The notes: generated from the letters alone by a model not told the origin. Shown: positions 16,805 to 26,066, counted from the first letter of the stretch. The stretch: 64,000 bases of DNA from CAWKPF01 sp963851415 (GCA_963851415.1 CAWKPF010000003.1:1116001-1180000); one strand, 5' to 3'. A program made the numbers and translations.

Positions 16805-17488
16805 TTGAACGCCCACCCTCCCAGCTCTTCCATCTTCGTCCGATCCGCTCCCAGACTTCCGCGCATTGCGGGTGACGGTCTTGGCGTGGTCCATTCCTGC
16901 GGGGCAGCGGCCCGTGGCCTCCCGGACGCTGCGGTGGCGACGCGCCTGTCACTGCCCGAGGAGCTCGACCACATACTCCCCGCACTGGTCCGACCCGACG
17001 AGTTGGACCTGGAGCCGGCGAACGACAACTTCCGCGACAGTGACACCCTGGTCACTCGAAGAGTTTCCGACGAGATTCCGCTCCTGATCGTCTATGCGGT
17101 GCTGCGCCCGGGCTACAACGCCTGGATCGCTCAGACCTGTTTGACCGAGGAGCTCGACGAAGCGATTCTGCACGAGCGTGCGTTGACCAATCTCGCGAAG
17201 GCTCCCATCTCCGAGGCCGTGCGGCAGGTCGTCGAATCTCGCTCGATGCGAGTCCTGCAGGAGCTGGGCGGTTTCGATGCGGCTCGTGTGCTGCTGCTCC
17301 CCGAATGCCTGAGGCAGGACGAGACTCTGGCGGCTCTGCTCTTCGATCGCGGCACGCTCGGTCTGGCACCCGCACCGCAGGATGGCAACTGGCGGAGCCT
17401 GGGGCGACTGGTGCGGCGCCGACGCAACTCCCGCTCGTTGTTCGGCTCGGTCATCGCCGTGCACAGCGGCGGCTTGGCCGTCGCCTGA
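16805..17488 (+). CDS. DUF1444-like hypothetical protein
   Basis: A 227-residue protein, likely cytoplasmic. Residues about 85-200 resemble the DUF1444 (YtpP) family: 'EIPLLIVYAVLRPGYNAWI' (strand-helix), 'LDEAILHERALTNLAK', and a C-terminal 'LLLPECLRQDETLAALLFDRGTLGLAP'. The function of that family is unknown. The first 60 residues are not recognisable. The start is TTG, supported by AGGAG 6 bases upstream (16794-16798) and the promoter-like region before it. The match is by motif pattern only, so it is moderately sure. It precedes the glutaredoxin gene by 156 bases. Confidence 0.6.
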   Translation: MNAHPPSSSIFVRSAPRLPRIAGDGLGVVHSCGAAARGLPDAAVATRLSLPEELDHILPALVRPDELDLEPANDNFRDSDTLVTRRVSDEIPLLIVYAVLRPGYNAWIAQTCLTEELDEAILHERALTNLAKAPISEAVRQVVESRSMRVLQELGGFDAARVLLLPECLRQDETLAALLFDRGTLGLAPAPQDGNWRSLGRLVRRRRNSRSLFGSVIAVHSGGLAVA

Positions 17489-17567
17489 ACCGGGGCCCAT
17501 CGAGCCATCCCTCAGGCGCCGGGGGCCGTACCGTCGAGACCTCCGCGCGAGCTCTTCGAGGAAGCGC

Positions 17568-17573
17568 TACAAT
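17568..17573 (+). promoter_or_regulatory. Possible -10 box before the glutaredoxin gene
   Basis: TACAAT (5 of 6 to the -10 consensus) lies 71 bases before the ATG. No convincing -35 is seen, so this is weak. Confidence 0.25.
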
Positions 17574-17644
17574 GAGCGCTCTTCAGAGCCTCGTTCATAT
17601 TCGTGGAACCCGAGACCCTCTGGCTACCAGCCAAGGAGGCCACC

Positions 17645-18262
17645 ATGAGTCCTACTCCAGAAGTTCGCGAGCGGATCTCCGAGATCGTCGCAGCGGATCG
17701 CGTCGTTCTCTTCATGAAGGGCAATCCCGACCAGCCGCAGTGTGGTTTCTCTGCGCGGGTGGTCGAGGTGCTCGGTCGGCTCCTGCCCGAATACTCGTCC
17801 TTCGACGTGCTCGCCGACCCGGAGATTCGCGAGGGCATCAAAGCGTTCTCCGATTGGCCCACCATCCCCCAGCTCTACATCGACGGCGAGTTCCAGGGCG
17901 GCTGCGACATCGTGATGGAGATGTACGGCAACGGCGAGCTGCATCAGGTGCTCGGTCTCGAGCGCCCCTCCGGATCGGAGCCTGCGATCACCATCGATGA
18001 TGCCGCCGCGCAGATGCTGCGCGAGGCCCAGAGTCAACAGGGGGGAGCGCCGCTTCACCTGGGCATCGATGCCCGATTCCGTCCATCACTCGGGTTCGGG
18101 CCGCCCGCCGGGGGCGAGGTCGCCCTCGAGATCGCCGGCATCACGATGCTGCTCGATCCGGATTCGGCGAGCCGCGCCGACGGCGTTTCGTTCGACACGG
18201 TGGCGACGCCGCAGGGAGAGCGCTTGAATATCGACATCCCCGGCGCTCCGCCGGCCGAGTAG
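17645..18262 (+). CDS. grxD: Monothiol glutaredoxin (CGFS type) fused to an IscA-like domain
   Basis: A 205-residue protein. Residues 1-105 are a Grx4/GrxD monothiol glutaredoxin with the active-site CGFS in 'QPQCGFSARVV', 'DWPTIPQLYIDGEFQGGCDI' and the glutathione-binding 'GGCD'. CGFS glutaredoxins bind a shared 2Fe-2S cluster and pass it on, usually with BolA. Residues about 115-200 look like a HesB/IscA-type fold ('ITIDDAAAQMLREA', 'PLHLGIDARFRPSLG', 'ITMLLDPDSASRADG') but have no Cys, so cluster binding by this half is unlikely. Normal GrxD is about 110 residues. ATG 17645 follows an AGGAGG site; an in-frame start 42 bases upstream is less likely. BolA follows 13 bases downstream. Confidence 0.9.
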   Translation: MSPTPEVRERISEIVAADRVVLFMKGNPDQPQCGFSARVVEVLGRLLPEYSSFDVLADPEIREGIKAFSDWPTIPQLYIDGEFQGGCDIVMEMYGNGELHQVLGLERPSGSEPAITIDDAAAQMLREAQSQQGGAPLHLGIDARFRPSLGFGPPAGGEVALEIAGITMLLDPDSASRADGVSFDTVATPQGERLNIDIPGAPPAE

Positions 18263-18275
18263 GAGGCGAGCGGTC

Positions 18276-18539
18276 GTGTCGCTGCGAATCCATCGTCCAC
18301 CCGAGGAAACCGGGCAGCGCATCGTCGAGGCGATCCGAGAACGCCTCGACGACGCGGAAGTCACGGTGAACGGAGTCGGAGGTCACTTCGACATCCGGGT
18401 GGTCTCCAAGCACTTCGAAGGCAAGAACACCCTCGCCAAGCAGCGCCTGGTCTACCAGGCCATCGCGCCGTTGATGGCGGGGGACCAGGCGCCCGTCCAT
18501 GCAGTCGATCGCCTCGAGACCCTCACACCGCAGAGCTAG
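18276..18539 (+). CDS. bolA: BolA family protein
   Basis: An 87-residue BolA-like protein with the class II KH-like fold: 'GQRIVEAIRERLDDAEVTVNG', then 'HFDIRVVSKHFEGKNTLAKQRLVYQAI', including the conserved His-rich/F-G-K loop, and the terminal 'PVHAVDRLETLTP', where the His is the likely cluster ligand. BolA proteins form heterodimers with CGFS glutaredoxins to sense or deliver iron-sulfur clusters. The start is GTG with AGGAGG upstream. It is 13 bases after the glutaredoxin gene, which strongly supports the partnership. Confidence 0.93.
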   Translation: MSLRIHRPPEETGQRIVEAIRERLDDAEVTVNGVGGHFDIRVVSKHFEGKNTLAKQRLVYQAIAPLMAGDQAPVHAVDRLETLTPQS

Positions 18540-18566
18540 ACCAGGCGCCGGAGCGGAAGGTCGGGA

Positions 18567-19568
18567 GTGGACTGCCCAGTGACCGCACCAGCACTCTTTG
18601 CGTCGCTCGACCTGGGGGGCACTCGTCTCAAGGCTGCGCTCGGCTCGGCGGCTGGGGAGCTCGCGGCCGAGCTCACGGAGCCGACCGAGGCGCACGAAGG
18701 TCCTGACGCGGTGCTGCGTCGCATGGCGGCTCTGGTGGATCGCTTGGCTGAGCAGGAGGGTGTCCGCCCGCAGGCCGTGGCCGTGGGCTGCCCGGGGTGG
18801 ATCGACCGAGAGAGTGGCGAGAGCCGGTACCTGCCGAATCTCCCGGGGGCGTGGCGAGGAGTTCCTGTCGGGCCGACCCTTTCGCAGAGTCTCGGATGTC
18901 CGGTCTATCTGCTCAACGACGTGCGCATGGCGACCCTGGGCGAGTTGATCTTCGGCCACGGGCGCGAACACAGGAATCTGGTCTTCTTCGCGCTCGGCAC
19001 GGGCATCGGTGGGGGCGTGGTGATCGATGGCCGTCTGCGCCTGGGTCCCCTCGGCTCGGCGGGTGAGATCGGTCATCAGGTCGTGATCGCCGATGGGCCT
19101 CGTTGTGGCTGTGGCAGTCGGGGCTGCCTGGAGACCGTAGCCAGCGGGCCTGCGATCACTGCGGAGGGAGTTCGACTGCTGCTGAGTGGCCAGGCTCCGG
19201 AGCTCCATGCGCTGGTGAGCGGAGACACGTCGCGGGTCACGACCGAGACGATGGCCGAGGCGGCCCGACTGGGAGACGAGTCCGTTCGCCTCGGGATCGA
19301 GCGCGCTGCCCGCTATCTGGGACTGGCCGCCGCCAATCTCGTCGTGACCCTGCATCCGTCTCTCGTGGTCCTGGGCGGCGGCGTGGCGGGGATCGGTGAT
19401 CTGCTCTTCGACACGGTGCGCTCGACCCTCCATGAGACGGTCCGGGTGTTTCCAGCCGAGGACGTGAAGGTCGAGCCTTCGGCTCTGGGATCTCGCGCGG
19501 GAGTCCTGGGAGGGATCGCTCTCGCCGCGCAGCACGGACGAGTCGAGGCCAGGCGCGAGGGACCCTAG
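18567..19568 (+). CDS. ROK family sugar kinase (glucokinase-like)
   Basis: A 333-residue ROK kinase, probably phosphorylating glucose or an N-acetyl hexosamine with ATP. The phosphate loop 'SLDLGGTRLKAAL' is near residue 12. 'FFALGTGIGGGVVIDG' near 140 and 'GEIGHQVV' with the catalytic region follow. The zinc-binding ROK signature 'CGCGSRGCLETVASGPAI' is near 180, and 'VVLGGGVAGIGDLL' near the end. No HTH domain is present, so it is an enzyme and not a repressor. GTG start; a second GTG lies 12 bases on. It ends 4 bases before the convergent VWA gene. Confidence 0.92.
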   Translation: MDCPVTAPALFASLDLGGTRLKAALGSAAGELAAELTEPTEAHEGPDAVLRRMAALVDRLAEQEGVRPQAVAVGCPGWIDRESGESRYLPNLPGAWRGVPVGPTLSQSLGCPVYLLNDVRMATLGELIFGHGREHRNLVFFALGTGIGGGVVIDGRLRLGPLGSAGEIGHQVVIADGPRCGCGSRGCLETVASGPAITAEGVRLLLSGQAPELHALVSGDTSRVTTETMAEAARLGDESVRLGIERAARYLGLAAANLVVTLHPSLVVLGGGVAGIGDLLFDTVRSTLHETVRVFPAEDVKVEPSALGSRAGVLGGIALAAQHGRVEARREGP

Positions 19569-19572
19569 CCGC

Positions 19573-22167
19573 TCACGACTCGGTGGTCTGCGAAGCCGCC
19601 GAAGGAACCAGCGAGCGGCGTCGCAGCAGCAGCTCGGCCAGGAAGCCGAGGAGCGCCAGCAAGGCCGCCAACGGCCACAGCGCGACGACGGACCCCCGCC
19701 GATCGTCGAGGTCGGCGAGCACGGCGCTGGGGTCCTCGATCAGGGTGCCTCCGCTGCTCTCGGCCACCGAGCGCAGCAGGTCGAGGTCGGGAGGCTGGTA
19801 GCGCAGCTCGTCGGGGACGGGGTAGGTGATCCAGCGACGCGCCAGGAGCTCACCGCCGACCTCCAGCTCATAGCGCTGGGCGTGGGGGGAGGGCTGGATC
19901 GGCAGCTCCAGTCGGTAGAGTCCAGGAGCCGTCGGCGCGAGCTCGCGCACCTCGCTCGGTCCACGCAGTCGGGGTGTGAGCGCGTTCTGAAGCGATCCCG
20001 TTTCGTCCACTGCCGAGAGCTCGGCGATCAGGGTGTCACCGTGGCGCACGAGGGTGAAGTCGACTTCCCGGCGGGTCCGGCGCGCGGCGAGATCGCGGGT
20101 CACCTGTGCCCACAGCGGGCTCCAGCCCGGCCAGGAGATCCACTCGCTCGACCAGCGGTTCTTGAGGTCGCCGGCGAACATCGTCGTGCGCCCCAGTCCG
20201 TAGGGCCAGGAGGCGAGGAGCGGATCGTCTTCGTCGGTGACCAGCCAGAGCTCGGCCCGGGCGCGAGCCGTGGCGGCGACGTGGCCTCGCAGGGGTGGCA
20301 CCTGAGAGAGGTCGATACCGGCGAGCACGGGCGAAGCCGCCCCGGTCAGCACGGCGGTATCGTCTTCGACCAGGGTGTCCTTGACGGTCTTCTGAGCCTC
20401 CTCCACGAGCACTCCCACGACTCGTCGTGCATCGGCGATGAAGTAGCTGCGGCCGCCTCCCCACTGGGCGATCGCCTCGAGGAGCTCACGGTCGGCCTCG
20501 TCGCCGACTGCGACCGTAGAGACCGTGATCCCCTCGTCGCGCATGTCGGCGAGCAGTCGTTCGTAGTCGTCGGGATAGGTCTTGCCGTCGGAGAGCAGGA
20601 TCACGTGCTTGGTCTTGGAATCGACCTCGCGAAGCCGTCCGAAGGCCATCTCGAGCGCAGGGAAGAAGTTGGTCTGGGCGGTGGCCTCGATGCGGCCGAT
20701 CTGCTCCTTGATCGCCTCGCGCTGATCGGCCTGCTGCAGCGGCACTACCAGGGTCGGATTCCAGTCGAATGCAATGAGGCCGTACTTGTGCTGATCGTCC
20801 AACACCTCGAGAGCGGCAATGCTGGCTGCCTTGGCGAGCTCGATCTTGTCGCCGCGCATACTGTAGGACTTGTCGAGAGTGATCATCAGTGCGACGTCGC
20901 TCTCTTCCTCCTTGACCTCGAACTTCACGGGCAGCGCGCGCTCGATGATCGACTCGCTGAACCCGTCTTCGCCGTAGGTGGTCTCGCCCGAAGCGAAGAG
21001 CAGCCCGCCACCGAGCTCGCGAACCCACCTCTCGATGGCCTCGCCCCGCGGGCCTGCAAGAGGCTCGGGCGGCACGTCGCTCAGCACCAGTGCGTCCCAG
21101 CGTCGGTAGGCGCTGACCTCGGTGGGGAGCTGTGAAGGAAGCAGTCGCTCGACCTCGAACCCGGCGCGACGCAGGGCATCTCCGTAGTAGTGAGCTCGAG
21201 AGGGTTCGCCCTCGACGTGGGCGATGCGCAGCGGCGGCTCTACCTGGATGCCGGTGGTCAGGGTCACGTCGTCGATCTCCTGCTCCGAGTCACCCGCAAC
21301 GGAGGAGAGAGTGGCGCTCAGCTCACGAACCCCCTGGTCTTCGAAGCGAATCTCGACGGTGAAGGTGGTCGTGCCGGCGACCAGCTCGACCTCCCGCGTC
21401 TGGACGGCTTCGCCATCGACGCGCAGTTCGAGCACGGCCCGCCGATCGGTGGGGGAATCGACGTCGAGCTGCACGGGAACCGGCCCTCCCGCCCTGGGAG
21501 GGGTGACCGCCTCGATTCGCTGGATGGTCATCTGACTCGGCAGGGCAACCGGCGCCGCGAGCGCGAACAGGCGTGCTTCGCGCTCGATCAGCGCGGGCTG
21601 CAGCCGCGCCAGAGAGCCGCGGTTCTCGAGTCCGTCGCTGATCAGGAGGAGTCTCGGGACTTGCCTCGGATCGATCCGATCCAGCGCCAGCTCGACGGCC
21701 GCCTCGAGGTCCGTGAACTGTCGGTCCAGCCCTGTGTCCCCGGCCAGGGACTCACCGGCGCGTGCCACTGGGACGGCGCGCAGCGCCTCGGCGCTGTCGC
21801 TCTCGAACGGTCGGTCCGCGAAGGCGATCCACTGGACTTCCGATGCGAGCCCGGCGGCAAAGCCGTCGAGACGGGCGAACGTCTCGTCGAGGAACGAGGG
21901 AGCGACGCTTGCCGACACGTCGAGCAACACGGCGACGGAGAGCCGGTCGCTCCTGCGCACGCAGCCTGGCCCCGCCAGGGCCAGTCCCAGGAGGGCGATG
22001 GTGGCCGCGCGCAAGAAGCCGTGAGTCAGCAGGCTGCGCAGCAGGCGAGTGGCGCTCGTGTCGGAGGGGTGCCGGATGGGTGCCGATCCGCGCTGCCTTC
22101 GAAGCCAGTAGGGGAGCAGGGCCAGTGGCAGGAGCAACAGGGCTGCGGGATGGCTGAACTGGAGCAC
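19573..22167 (-). CDS. BatA-like membrane protein with two VWA domains
   Basis: An 864-residue membrane protein. The N-terminal BatA-type region has two hydrophobic helices ('AALLLLPLALLPYWL' and 'ATIALLGLALAGPGC'). A first VWA domain starts near 75 with a MIDAS 'DVSAS'. After a beta-sandwich part comes a glutamine-amidotransferase-like segment (about 320-400, 'RIAHVEGEPSRAHYYGDAL', 'ELGGGLLFASGE'). A second VWA domain starts near 425 with MIDAS 'DKSYS' and 'ILLSDGKTYPDD'. A terminal helix lies near 835 ('VVALWPLAALLALLGFLAEL'). Such proteins sit beside MoxR and DUF58 genes, as here, and are thought to help assemble or remodel envelope complexes. It is last in the operon, 33 bases after the other VWA gene. 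Confidence 0.88.
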   Translation of the reverse strand: MLQFSHPAALLLLPLALLPYWLRRQRGSAPIRHPSDTSATRLLRSLLTHGFLRAATIALLGLALAGPGCVRRSDRLSVAVLLDVSASVAPSFLDETFARLDGFAAGLASEVQWIAFADRPFESDSAEALRAVPVARAGESLAGDTGLDRQFTDLEAAVELALDRIDPRQVPRLLLISDGLENRGSLARLQPALIEREARLFALAAPVALPSQMTIQRIEAVTPPRAGGPVPVQLDVDSPTDRRAVLELRVDGEAVQTREVELVAGTTTFTVEIRFEDQGVRELSATLSSVAGDSEQEIDDVTLTTGIQVEPPLRIAHVEGEPSRAHYYGDALRRAGFEVERLLPSQLPTEVSAYRRWDALVLSDVPPEPLAGPRGEAIERWVRELGGGLLFASGETTYGEDGFSESIIERALPVKFEVKEEESDVALMITLDKSYSMRGDKIELAKAASIAALEVLDDQHKYGLIAFDWNPTLVVPLQQADQREAIKEQIGRIEATAQTNFFPALEMAFGRLREVDSKTKHVILLSDGKTYPDDYERLLADMRDEGITVSTVAVGDEADRELLEAIAQWGGGRSYFIADARRVVGVLVEEAQKTVKDTLVEDDTAVLTGAASPVLAGIDLSQVPPLRGHVAATARARAELWLVTDEDDPLLASWPYGLGRTTMFAGDLKNRWSSEWISWPGWSPLWAQVTRDLAARRTRREVDFTLVRHGDTLIAELSAVDETGSLQNALTPRLRGPSEVRELAPTAPGLYRLELPIQPSPHAQRYELEVGGELLARRWITYPVPDELRYQPPDLDLLRSVAESSGGTLIEDPSAVLADLDDRRGSVVALWPLAALLALLGFLAELLLRRRSLVPSAASQTTES

Positions 22168-22200
22168 GGCTGACTCTCGGTCGGGTAGTCGCTGGAGGCC

Positions 22201-24150
22201 TCAGACCGTGAGGCGGCGGTGGAAGGACCAGCTCTCGAACAGAGCGAGTGCGAGCGCGAGGAGCAGGAGGAGTCGGGTGCCGAGCACTGCGAGCCCGGTC
22301 CGACCCGTGCTGACCGTCTCGGTGGTCGGGTCGAGCTGGCTGCGATTGACGTCCACCAGAGTCGCGTCGGGACGCAGAACCAGAGCCTCTCCCCGTCTCA
22401 GGACCGCTTCTCCGGCGCGCGGATCGAGCCAGAGACCGGGTCCGAGGTCGTACAGGAACGACTCTCCGAGGAGAACTCCCTCGACCGTTCTTCCGTTCGG
22501 ATCGTGGGCGGCGAGAAGCCGAGGCGCGTGGGTGAGCACGAATCCGGCGGGCCGGCCGGCTACCGGGGTGCGTCCGGCGGCTCGGTCGACCAGGGAGTTG
22601 ATCAGCAAGACTTCTTCCAGGGCGGGAACCGCGTCGTCCGCGATCTCGAAGGTGGTGACGAGCCGGGGCTCCTCCGCCTCGAGTCCATGGCGCTCCAGCA
22701 CCACGGGACGATCTTCCTGCACCACCAACGGTTGCCATTCCTCCAGGCCAGGAGCCGTCGGGTCGGTCTCGGCTCGCTGCCGTACACCCCGCAGGCGCTC
22801 GCGACTCAGCCGTGCGAGGGCGACGCCCGACAGCCAACCTCGGTTCGTGGTGTCTTTGGACTCGGTCCCCGGGTCGGCCCCGGTGCCGGTCCATCGGGAC
22901 CAGCCGGAGGGGGCAGTGGAGATCCACTCGTCGACCAGGGGAAGCCAGTCTCGCGCCGGTGGGGCAATCAACAGCGCGGGGCGCGTCGGCGGGTCGGAGG
23001 GGGCGCTTCGATCCCAAACCGCCAGTTCCGTGCCTTCGGGGAGGGCGGCCTCCGGAGCCACCACTGTGAGCTCGACCTCCGGCCGAGCGTCGAGCATGGT
23101 GGCCAACGGTGTGGCTTCGAGGGTTCGATCGCTGACCAGCGTGACCGCCAGAGAGCCGCTCCCGGGGTTCCACGTCCAGGCGCGATCATCGGTGGGCAGG
23201 TCGTCACCGATCGGCTCTCCGTTCGCGTCGAGCAGGGCGACACGGGCTTCGATCGGGCCGACGGCCCAACCCGTGGCGTCGACGGCCGCGGCATAGAGCT
23301 GAGCCGCGTCCAGCTCGAGCGTTTGAGCCAGACGGAGGCCGTTCAGATCCCGCAGCTCGAGTCGAATCTGTTCGGCGCTCGGCGCACTGTGACTCACCTG
23401 CAGCCACAACTGGATGCGGCTCGCCTGCTTCGGAGGGTTGGCCAGCTCGAGCGCAGTGACCCCGACGTTGTGAGCCGGAGAGAACACGGACACCGTTTCC
23501 ACGGAGCCGCCGGTCCCCGGCAGCGGAGAGACGGTACCTTCGTCGCTGGCCGGAACCAGATCACGGAGCTCGAGAGGACCGAGGGGCGGAGCGACTCCGT
23601 CGGTGAAGAAGAGAATCCGGGCCTCGCTTCCCTCCGGGAGCACAGGGACAGCCAGTGGGCGGCGGCGAGCGCTCGGAGACACCGTGATGCTCGCCAGCCG
23701 GTCGCGGGCAGTCGCGGGATCGAGCCACCGTCCAGCTGCCACCCGCCCCCGGAGTCTTCCGGTGGTGTCGCAGACAGCCACGGCACGGTCGTCGCCGAGC
23801 TCATCGAGCGCCTGCTCTGCAGCCGCCAGTGCCCGTTGCAGTCGTGTGCGTCCGTCGGGGCCGCGGGTCGCCATGCTCGGGGCGTTGTCGACCACCAGCA
23901 CCAGGGCGCCAGCGTCGCCGATTCGGGACCACCAGGGCGCGCGGGAGAGCGCCAGCGCGACCGAGAGAGCGATGGTGAGAGCAAGGATCAGCGAGAGCAG
24001 CCAGCGCAGCCTCTCCCGCCAGGGACGGCGCTGCTCGATCAGTCGGCGCCACACCAGATTGGAAGGCACGATCACCGGCAGCGGCGGAGGACGCAGCAGG
24101 TAGATGGCCACCACCGCGGCGGCGACGAGCAGGAGGAGAAGAGTGCCCAT
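22201..24150 (-). CDS. BatA/VWA-like membrane protein
   Basis: A 649-residue membrane protein. Helix 1 is at the very N-terminus ('LLLLLVAAAVVAIYLL') and helix 2 near residues 50-68 ('LLSLILALTIALSVALAL'), the BatA layout. The VWA domain follows with a degenerate MIDAS 'VDNAPSMA' (third MIDAS residue changed), so metal binding may be weak. A long beta-rich periplasmic part and a final helix near 625-640 follow. ATG 24150 is 7 bases after the DUF58 stop, so translation is probably coupled. With the other VWA protein it likely makes a membrane pair acted on by the MoxR ATPase; this is inference from conserved gene order. Confidence 0.85.
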   Translation of the reverse strand: MGTLLLLLVAAAVVAIYLLRPPPLPVIVPSNLVWRRLIEQRRPWRERLRWLLSLILALTIALSVALALSRAPWWSRIGDAGALVLVVDNAPSMATRGPDGRTRLQRALAAAEQALDELGDDRAVAVCDTTGRLRGRVAAGRWLDPATARDRLASITVSPSARRRPLAVPVLPEGSEARILFFTDGVAPPLGPLELRDLVPASDEGTVSPLPGTGGSVETVSVFSPAHNVGVTALELANPPKQASRIQLWLQVSHSAPSAEQIRLELRDLNGLRLAQTLELDAAQLYAAAVDATGWAVGPIEARVALLDANGEPIGDDLPTDDRAWTWNPGSGSLAVTLVSDRTLEATPLATMLDARPEVELTVVAPEAALPEGTELAVWDRSAPSDPPTRPALLIAPPARDWLPLVDEWISTAPSGWSRWTGTGADPGTESKDTTNRGWLSGVALARLSRERLRGVRQRAETDPTAPGLEEWQPLVVQEDRPVVLERHGLEAEEPRLVTTFEIADDAVPALEEVLLINSLVDRAAGRTPVAGRPAGFVLTHAPRLLAAHDPNGRTVEGVLLGESFLYDLGPGLWLDPRAGEAVLRRGEALVLRPDATLVDVNRSQLDPTTETVSTGRTGLAVLGTRLLLLLALALALFESWSFHRRLTV

Positions 24151-24156
24151 GAGAGG

Positions 24157-25038
24157 TCAGCCGACGAAGCGCCCTCGTCGGAAGATCTGTGTGACGAGCT
24201 TGTCGATCGGCAGCTCGCACGGAGCCTCGAGCCAGGCCCAGCCGTAGTGGCGACAGAGCTTGTCCAGCTCGTCTCGGTGGTCGGCCAACTCTCGTTCGTA
24301 GCGCCGTCGCAGGTCGGGGGTGACCCGGACCCTGTGTCCGGTCCCTTCCTCGGAGTCGATCAACAGGGCTTCGTGTGGGAGATCGTGACGGTTGTCGTGC
24401 GGTGAGGTGATCGAGATCGCAACGAGGTCCTGGCGCAGTCTCGCCAGATCGCGCAGCGTCTGGATCGCGTCGAGGTCGAAAAAGTCCGAAATCAGGATCA
24501 CCAGGCCACGCCGCCGCGACGTAGCGAAGAAGTGCTTGACCGCCTTGCCGAGATTGGTCGGCCCCTTGGCTTCCTGCTTCTCCAACTGGTGAAAGAGGCG
24601 CCACACCTGACGCTGCCCTCTCAATTCCGGGAGCGCGTCGACGACTCCGTCGGCGTAACACACCAGGCTGACTCGGTCCATGTTGTAGAGGCCGATGTAG
24701 CCCATCGCGGCGGCCAGTCTCCGCGCCGCGTCGAATTTCGCGGGGTCGCCCGCGACCATCGATTGACTGGTGTCGAGGAAGAGGTAGATCGAGAGATCAC
24801 CCTCTTCGTCGAAGAGGCGGAGGATCAGCTTGTCGAGGCGGAGCCATGCCCCCCAGTCGAGCGCGCGCACGTCGTCGCCGGGCACGTAGGGGCGAAAGTC
24901 GGCGAACTCCATGCCGGAGCCACGCTGACGGACGCGGTGCTCTCCCTTCATTCCCGCGGGCTGGAGATGGCGGGAGATCAGCTTGAGCGACTCGAGTCGC
25001 TTGAGGAAGTCCTCGTCGAAGAGCGCCGATGTCGGCAT
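24157..25038 (-). CDS. DUF58 domain protein
   Basis: A 293-residue cytoplasmic protein of the DUF58 family. The typical N-terminal 'GEHRVRQRGSGMEFADFRPYV' and 'GDDVRALDWGAWLR' are present, then a VWA-like fold with 'YLFLDTSQSM' (MIDAS DTSQS) and 'LVILISDFFDLDA'. DUF58 proteins are almost always encoded just after MoxR ATPases and before BatA-type VWA proteins, exactly as here, and probably act as the soluble adaptor between ATPase and membrane partners. It lies 29 bases after the MoxR stop. Confidence 0.93.
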   Translation of the reverse strand: MPTSALFDEDFLKRLESLKLISRHLQPAGMKGEHRVRQRGSGMEFADFRPYVPGDDVRALDWGAWLRLDKLILRLFDEEGDLSIYLFLDTSQSMVAGDPAKFDAARRLAAAMGYIGLYNMDRVSLVCYADGVVDALPELRGQRQVWRLFHQLEKQEAKGPTNLGKAVKHFFATSRRRGLVILISDFFDLDAIQTLRDLARLRQDLVAISITSPHDNRHDLPHEALLIDSEEGTGHRVRVTPDLRRRYERELADHRDELDKLCRHYGWAWLEAPCELPIDKLVTQIFRRGRFVG

Positions 25039-25067
25039 GGTAGGTGGTGGCTTCTCTCGTGTTCGGG

Positions 25068-26066
25068 CTATTCGGTGGGCTCGGGGGTCGACTCGATCAC
25101 CGCATGAATGACCTGGTCGGTCTCGACCCGCTCGGCCTCGCCTTCGAAGTTGAGCAGGATGCGGTGACGCAGCGCGGGAAGCGCCACGGCCCGGACGTCC
25201 TCACAGGCCAGCCAGGCGCGATCACGCAGCAGGGCGTGCACCTTGCCTGCCAGGATGATCGACTGGACGCCGCGGGGACTGGCACCGTAACGGACCCAGC
25301 GGCGAGTCAGCTCGTGGGCCTGCGGCGCTTCGGGGTGAGTGCCCATGACCAGTCGGATGGCGTAGTCCTGGACCGAGTGGGCGGCCGGGATCGATCGGGC
25401 CACACTACGCATCTGCAGAATCTGCTCTCCGTCGAGCACGGCGGAGACCTCGGGGACCTCGGCCCGGGTCGTGCGGTTGAGGATCTCGTGAATCTCGTCG
25501 ATGCTCGGGAAGATCATCCGCAGCTTGAACAGGAACCGATCGAGCTGCGCTTCTGGAAGAGGATAGGTACCCTCCATTTCCAGTGGGTTCTGTGTTGCCA
25601 GCACGAGGAAGGGGGAGCCGAGCTTATGGCTCTTTCGACCGACGGTGATGGTCTCCTCCTGCATGGCCTCGAGGAGGGCCGACTGGGTCTTGGGAGTCGC
25701 TCGATTGATCTCGTCGGCGAGCACGATGTTCGCGAACAGCGGACCCGGCTGGAACACGAGAGCTCGCTCTCCGGAGGGCGTCTCCTGCACCATGTGTGTG
25801 CCGAGAATGTCGCCCGGCATCAGATCGGGAGTGAACTGGATTCTCGAGAACTCGAGATGGAGGGCGTCCGCCAGGGCATGCACCAGACTGGTCTTGCCCA
25901 GTCCGGGGATTCCCTCCAGCAGCACATGCCCATTCACCAGCATCGCGATGAGGATGGACTCGATGATCTCGTCGTTGCCGACGATCGCCTTCTTGATCTC
26001 TGAGCGGACCTGTTCGAATCGCTCGTGAAACAGACGGATGTGCTCTTCAGTTTCGCTGGTCGTCAC
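25068..26066 (-). CDS. MoxR family AAA+ ATPase
   Basis: A 332-residue AAA+ ATPase, chaperone-like. Walker A is 'LLEGIPGLGKTSLVHALA' near residue 50, Walker B 'IVLADEINRATPKTQSALL' near 110, and sensor-1 'VLATQNPLEMEGTYPLPEAQLDRF' region near 155. MoxR proteins remodel VWA-domain clients. The GTG start overlaps the end of the DUF4175-like gene by 20 bases, so the two are translationally coupled. DUF58 and two VWA proteins follow. Confidence 0.95.
   Translation of the reverse strand: MTTSETEEHIRLFHERFEQVRSEIKKAIVGNDEIIESILIAMLVNGHVLLEGIPGLGKTSLVHALADALHLEFSRIQFTPDLMPGDILGTHMVQETPSGERALVFQPGPLFANIVLADEINRATPKTQSALLEAMQEETITVGRKSHKLGSPFLVLATQNPLEMEGTYPLPEAQLDRFLFKLRMIFPSIDEIHEILNRTTRAEVPEVSAVLDGEQILQMRSVARSIPAAHSVQDYAIRLVMGTHPEAPQAHELTRRWVRYGASPRGVQSIILAGKVHALLRDRAWLACEDVRAVALPALRHRILLNFEGEAERVETDQVIHAVIESTPEPTE

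Noticed and set aside
18567..19568. ROK transcriptional repressor
   Set aside because: There is no N-terminal helix-turn-helix; the protein begins directly with the ATP-binding domain.
22219..24405. 728-codon plus-strand open frame opposite the VWA genes
   Set aside because: It crosses the boundary of two real genes and has no recognisable motif.
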